NCBI RefSeq assembly: GCF_001679725.1
Contig: NZ_CP016282.1
Location: 3,844,001 to 3,908,000 of the forward strand
Length of the DNA stretch: 64,000 bases
Source of the DNA: Cryobacterium arcticum
GTDB taxonomy: Bacteria > Actinomycetota > Actinomycetes > Actinomycetales > Microbacteriaceae
Direction of reading: 5' to 3'
This document shows, in pieces, positions 60,805 through 64,000 of this stretch (positions are counted from its first letter, which is position 1; every line of letters starts with the position of its first letter). The notes beneath the pieces are model-generated. The model was not told the DNA's origin. It saw nothing but the letters and a program-made list of their open reading frames with translations, and made no database searches. Position numbers and translations under genes: made by a program.

Positions 60805-61347
60805 TCACCCTTCCGCACCGGGCAGCAACTCGGTGACAGCGAGGGCCCATTCCACGGGCGCTTCACTGTCGCTGAGCAGGGTGAACTCCGTACCATCGCT
60901 GGTGGTGGAGAACGTCATGCCCGAGGAGACGTCTGAGCATCCGCTGGTCAGCGTCGTACCGGCGGCGTTGTTCGCGCTGACGGTCACGGTGGTGTCTGCG
61001 TCGCCTCGGCACGCCAGGTATACCGAGTAGCTGCCGGCCGGCAGAGTCGACGCCGTGAGCGAGAACGACCCCGGCGCACCACCCTGGAATCGTCCGTTCT
61101 GGGCCATTTTGAATCCGTCCGACCCGCTGGTGGGCACGGTGCCGGCGGCCCAAGCGGCGGTTTCGGCTGGATCGATGGAGGCCGTCGGAGCGGGCGTGGC
61201 CGTCGCGGCGGGAGAAGCGCTCGCCGCGACCGGAGCGCTGGCGGTGGGCTGGGGTTCACCGGGCGTGCAGGCGGCCAATCCAGCCGCGAGGGCAATTCCC
61301 CCGAGAGAGACAAAGACGGTTCGACAGGTGTTCCGTGTGTTCCCCAT
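60805..61347 (-). CDS. Putative lipoprotein (paralogue A)
   Basis: 180 residues from the ATG at 61347; a TTG 12 bases earlier is possible. The lipobox is AAGLAACTPG. The Pro/Ala/Thr linker is followed by a beta-rich domain in the same order as paralogue B: GSYSVYLACRGDADTTVTVS, LTSGCSDVSSGMTFST and VEWALAVTELLPG. The matching LAC(x)G...C pattern and matching end show a tandem duplication. Function is unknown; surface exposure is likely. Confidence 0.65.
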   Translation of the reverse strand: MGNTRNTCRTVFVSLGGIALAAGLAACTPGEPQPTASAPVAASASPAATATPAPTASIDPAETAAWAAGTVPTSGSDGFKMAQNGRFQGGAPGSFSLTASTLPAGSYSVYLACRGDADTTVTVSANNAAGTTLTSGCSDVSSGMTFSTTSDGTEFTLLSDSEAPVEWALAVTELLPGAEG

Positions 61348-61517
61348 CGATTCAGTCAACCGCAGTCAAGGCCCCGATAACAGGCACGATCGTTCCCGGG
61401 CGTGTTGAATCGGGGCCGGTCCGGCCGGATTTCGACGGGCCCGGGCGCCGGCTGTCGCCCGATCGAGCGCCCGTCTAGGTGGCCGAATTGCATACGATTT
61501 CGGCGAAAGCGTGAGTG

Positions 61518-61784
61518 TCAGTACTCGAGGTCGTCCGCGGCGAGCCAGGGAAAGTCGACCTCGCCGGCCACGCCCGTCGCCAGTTCCACCTCGTGGATCT
61601 CCAGCACCACGCACACGCCCGGCGACACGAGAACCGCCACCGTTACGTCTCCGGCCACGGGCAGCGAGACCATTCCGCCGCCGGCTCGCACCGCGCTGGT
61701 CAGTGCCGTCGTGAGTTCGGCCACATCGCACGATCTGTGCAACCGGAACGGGCGATCGCCGACCGTGAGGGTATACGCCTGCAT
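61518..61784 (-). CDS. Small conserved-looking hypothetical protein
   Basis: 88 residues from the ATG at 61784, with GAGGAGG just upstream. It is beta-rich (QAYTLTVGDRPFRLH, MVSLPVAGDVTVAVLVSPGVCVVLEIHEV) with an alpha segment (VAELTTALTSAVRAGG) and no signal peptide. Not assigned to a family. It is divergent from the DNA glycosylase gene, 127 bases away. Confidence 0.6.
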   Translation of the reverse strand: MQAYTLTVGDRPFRLHRSCDVAELTTALTSAVRAGGGMVSLPVAGDVTVAVLVSPGVCVVLEIHEVELATGVAGEVDFPWLAADDLEY

Positions 61785-61911
61785 CACGCCTCCTCGATCG
61801 ACACCTCAGGCTAGGCCTAAAGAACGTGAGTGTATACAGCTTGACAGCGCCCAGCCGCGCGTGGTTGGACCGGGCGGCTCGCGGGTACGGTCTCGCGGGT
61901 ACGGTGGAGCG

Positions 61912-62562
61912 ATGGACCATCTCACGGGCTTCCGGCCGGCGACGCGGGACTTCTTCGCCCGCGACTCGCTCGAGGTGGGGCCCGAGCTGCTGGGCTGCGT
62001 GCTGCAACGGGCGGATGCGCACGGCACCGTGGCCATCCGTCTCACCGAGGTGGAGGCGTACGGCGGCGAGCGCGACCCGGGCGCCCACGCCTACCGGGGC
62101 AAAACGGCCCGCACCGCGAGCATGTTCGGCGAAGCCGGGCACCTCTACTGCTACTTCACCTACGGGATGCACCACGCGATCAACCTCGTCACCGGCCGGG
62201 CCGGGCAACCGTACGGCTGCCTGATCCGCGCCGGCGAGGTGGTGGCGGGTGCCGACCTGGCCCTCGCCCGGCGCCTGAAGAAGCCGCGCAGCAGCCCACT
62301 GCGCGACTGGGAGCTGGCCCGCGGCCCGGCGTGCGTGGCGCAGAGTCTGGCGGCCACGCGGGACAACGACGGCGACGACCTGTTCGGCGGACCGTGGAGC
62401 GTCTGGGTGCCCGAGCATCCGGTCGCCGTGCCGCACCTCACCGGGCCGCGCGTGGGCCTGAGCGGCCCAAGCGGCACCGAGGACTTCCCCTGGCGTTACT
62501 GGCTGCCCGGCGAGCCCTCGGTCTCCGCCTACAAGAAGGCCCGCCCTTCGTCGGTAGCCTGA
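61912..62562 (+). CDS. 3-methyladenine (alkyladenine) DNA glycosylase, AAG/MPG family
   Basis: 216 residues from the ATG at 61912, with GGTGGAG upstream. Family blocks are LEVGPELLGCVL (~16), RLTEVEAYGGERDPGAHAYRGKT (~40; Glu of TEVEAY is the catalytic acid and HAYRGKT the DNA-binding turn), SMFGEAGHLYCYFTYGMHHAINLV (~66) and LIRAGEVV (~103). It ends at YWLPGEPSVSAYKK. It excises alkylated purines in base-excision repair. The long open frame upstream of 61912 is not coding. Confidence 0.92.
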   Translation: MDHLTGFRPATRDFFARDSLEVGPELLGCVLQRADAHGTVAIRLTEVEAYGGERDPGAHAYRGKTARTASMFGEAGHLYCYFTYGMHHAINLVTGRAGQPYGCLIRAGEVVAGADLALARRLKKPRSSPLRDWELARGPACVAQSLAATRDNDGDDLFGGPWSVWVPEHPVAVPHLTGPRVGLSGPSGTEDFPWRYWLPGEPSVSAYKKARPSSVA

Positions 62563-62646
62563 CGTTTCGCTGAACGCAGCCTGATCATTACGTCATGGTC
62601 CGAAATCCACCGGCGCCGGCGCGGTGTGGCGGGGCAGACTGGTCCG

Positions 62647-63447
62647 ATGACCAATTCACTCATCCAGAAGGCCGAACTCCTCAACGCTCTGCACGTGCCC
62701 GGCACGCCGCTCGTCGTCACCAACGTGTGGGACGCCATCACGGCGAAGATCGTCTCCGAAGCTCCCGGCGTGAAGGCCCTGGCCAGCGCCTCGCACTCCG
62801 TCTCCAACGTGCGCGGGCTGCAGGACGGCGAGGGCCTGAGCGTGGACGAGGCCATCATCGCCGCCCGCATCATCACCGGCGCCACCGACCTGCCGGTCTC
62901 GATCGACTTCGAGAAGGGCTACGCAGCGGATGCCGCGGGCGTGACCCGGAACGTGCGTCGCCTCATCGAGGAGGCGGGTGCCGCGGGCATCAACCTCGAG
63001 GACTCGGTGGGGGCGCCGAAGGCTCCGCAGTTCGACATCGCCACCGCCGCAGCGCGCGTCGCGGCCGCCCGCGCGGGTGCCGAGGAGGCAGGCGTTCCCC
63101 TGGTGATCAATGCCCGGGTGGACACCCTGGCCGGCGGCGGCGAGTGGGCCGAAGCCGTGCAGCGCGCCAACGCCTACCTCGATGCCGGCGCCGACGTGAT
63201 CTTCTTCCTCGGCCTCGGAGATGAAGACAAGGTCAAGCGCGCCCTCGACGAGGTGAACGGCCGCATCTCGGTGATCGGTCACCCCGGCGCCGTGCCGCTG
63301 ACCCGGCTGGCCGAGCTCGGCGTCTCCCGGGTGAGCTTCGGCCCCGGCACCCTGGGCCTGGCCCTCGCCGCGCTGCAGCGGGCTGCTACCCAGCTCACCG
63401 CCCTCGGCGACTACCCCGACGACCTCGGCTTCCCCTTCGAGATCTAG
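62647..63447 (+). CDS. Isocitrate lyase/PEP mutase superfamily protein
   Basis: 266 residues from the ATG at 62647. The TIM-barrel starts VVTNVWDAITAKIV (~25; the family's NxWD motif), ASASHSVSNVRGLQDGEGL (~50), LPVSIDFEKGYAADA (~82, metal-binding Asp/Glu), GINLEDSVGAPK (~113, ED pair), INARVDTL (~152) and FGPGTLGLALAAL (~233). The KKCGH lyase loop of true isocitrate lyases is missing, placing it with phosphonomutase, methylisocitrate lyase-like or oxaloacetate decarboxylase members. The exact C-C or C-P chemistry is not deducible. Confidence 0.88.
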   Translation: MTNSLIQKAELLNALHVPGTPLVVTNVWDAITAKIVSEAPGVKALASASHSVSNVRGLQDGEGLSVDEAIIAARIITGATDLPVSIDFEKGYAADAAGVTRNVRRLIEEAGAAGINLEDSVGAPKAPQFDIATAAARVAAARAGAEEAGVPLVINARVDTLAGGGEWAEAVQRANAYLDAGADVIFFLGLGDEDKVKRALDEVNGRISVIGHPGAVPLTRLAELGVSRVSFGPGTLGLALAALQRAATQLTALGDYPDDLGFPFEI

Positions 63448-63600
63448 CCGGTTGCCGCCTCCCCCGGCCGACGCGCGACGCGGCCGGGGCAGGGGCGGCC
63501 CGTTTCCCTCGTGACCGGTCGGTGTCAGGATGCTGCTGCCCGGCCTGTCTCGTGCACCTCGATTCGAGCGGTGGGCAAGCCGATCTCTCGAGGGGGAAGC

Positions 63601-64000
63601 ATGACGACCTTTGGCGTTGAGGAGGAGTACTTCCTCATCGACCCGCACACCCTCCGGCCGGTCGGTGCGGCGGACGCGGTTCTGGACGAGCTGTCATCGG
63701 AGACGACCGCGACCGGCCTCGTCACACACGAATTCCTCACTTCCCAGGTGGAACGGGCCACCCCCGTCTTCACCGGTCTCGACGAGGCCGAGGCCGACCT
63801 GGCCCGGTTTCGCGGACGCCTCACCTCCGCGGCCCGGTCGCACGGTGTGCTGGCCGTCGCAACGGGCACCCCGTTCGACGCCGAGGCCGTGACGGCCGTC
63901 ACGCGGTCGAGCCGGTATCAGCAGATCCGGGCCGGCCTGGGCGATATCGTGCGGGACCACCAGATCTGCGCCACCCATGTGCACGTGGGCGTGCCCGACC
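63601..64000 (+). CDS. YbdK-type carboxylate-amine ligase (glutamate-cysteine ligase 2 family), 5' part
   Basis: 133 codons are in the window; the gene continues past the right edge. Start ATG at 63601 is preceded by GAGGGGGAAGC. MTTFGVEEEYFLIDPHTLRP is the family's N-terminus, with GVEEE metal/ATP ligands. LVTHEFLTSQVERATPV (~40) and TGTPFDA (~91) follow, and ICATHVHVGVPD (~122) is the conserved strand. It is probably an ATP-dependent carboxylate-amine ligase with weak or no true glutamate-cysteine activity. Confidence 0.9.
   Translation, partial: MTTFGVEEEYFLIDPHTLRPVGAADAVLDELSSETTATGLVTHEFLTSQVERATPVFTGLDEAEADLARFRGRLTSAARSHGVLAVATGTPFDAEAVTAVTRSSRYQQIRAGLGDIVRDHQICATHVHVGVPD

Overview
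The window is a high-GC actinobacterial chromosome segment. I infer Microbacteriaceae, close to Cryobacterium or Salinibacterium, from several features: heavy codon GC3, a pervasive CGGATGY word in coding DNA, a dnaK-grpE-dnaJ-hspR operon with HAIR operators, and dispersed imperfect palindromes of the GGTCTCGACAAGCTCGACC type. The genus call is inference only. No rRNA, tRNA, CRISPR array, insertion sequence or prophage is visible.

Layout. 1-4.3 kb: two secreted purple-acid-phosphatase-like metallophosphoesterases, one with a beta-propeller-like tail running off the left edge, the other with a Pro/Thr-rich stalk and a LAXTG-type sorting signal. 4.7-13.6 kb: housekeeping and accessory genes (GT87 membrane glycosyltransferase, histidine phosphatase, RsmC/RlmG-like methyltransferase, SWIM-SNF2 helicase, DUF1206 protein, glutathione peroxidase, cupin). 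14.5-32.3 kb: an accessory metabolic region with five NtaA/SnaA/DszA-type FMN monooxygenases, a NodB-type deacetylase, a GntR/UTRA regulator translationally coupled to a UTRA-only protein, a complete Dpp/Opp-type ABC importer and a type B carboxylesterase. Related GCGC(A/T)-TACGC-like elements lie upstream of the three monooxygenase transcription units, the regulator and the importer. They may define one regulon for uptake and oxidative cleavage of an unknown N- or S-containing substrate. No flavin reductase for these two-component enzymes is encoded here.

32.5-39.6 kb: RibD-like reductase, two PfkB/aldo-keto reductase type metabolic groups, an arrestin-fold-like protein, an ABM monooxygenase and a LysR regulator. 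40.3-44.5 kb: the heat-shock operon. 44.5-48.8 kb: a two-component system, a 2H phosphoesterase gene framed by inverted repeats, a decayed KDPG aldolase gene (amber codon at the catalytic lysine position) and KDG kinase. 48.8-58 kb: transporters paired with divergent regulators (Bcr/CflA with MarR, EamA with LysR), DUF1697 and several unrecognised genes; parts of 48.8-52.1 kb look compositionally looser than their surroundings. 57.8-64 kb: VOC protein, acetyltransferase, UMF1-type transporter, a paralogous lipoprotein pair, alkyladenine DNA glycosylase, a PEP mutase/isocitrate lyase-type enzyme and the start of a YbdK-type carboxylate-amine ligase.

Four intergenic arrays of dispersed palindromes are present (6.7, 16.7, 27.4 and 39.6 kb). 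Two have become regular tandem repeats of 159 and 132 bp. Three of the four lie between convergent genes.
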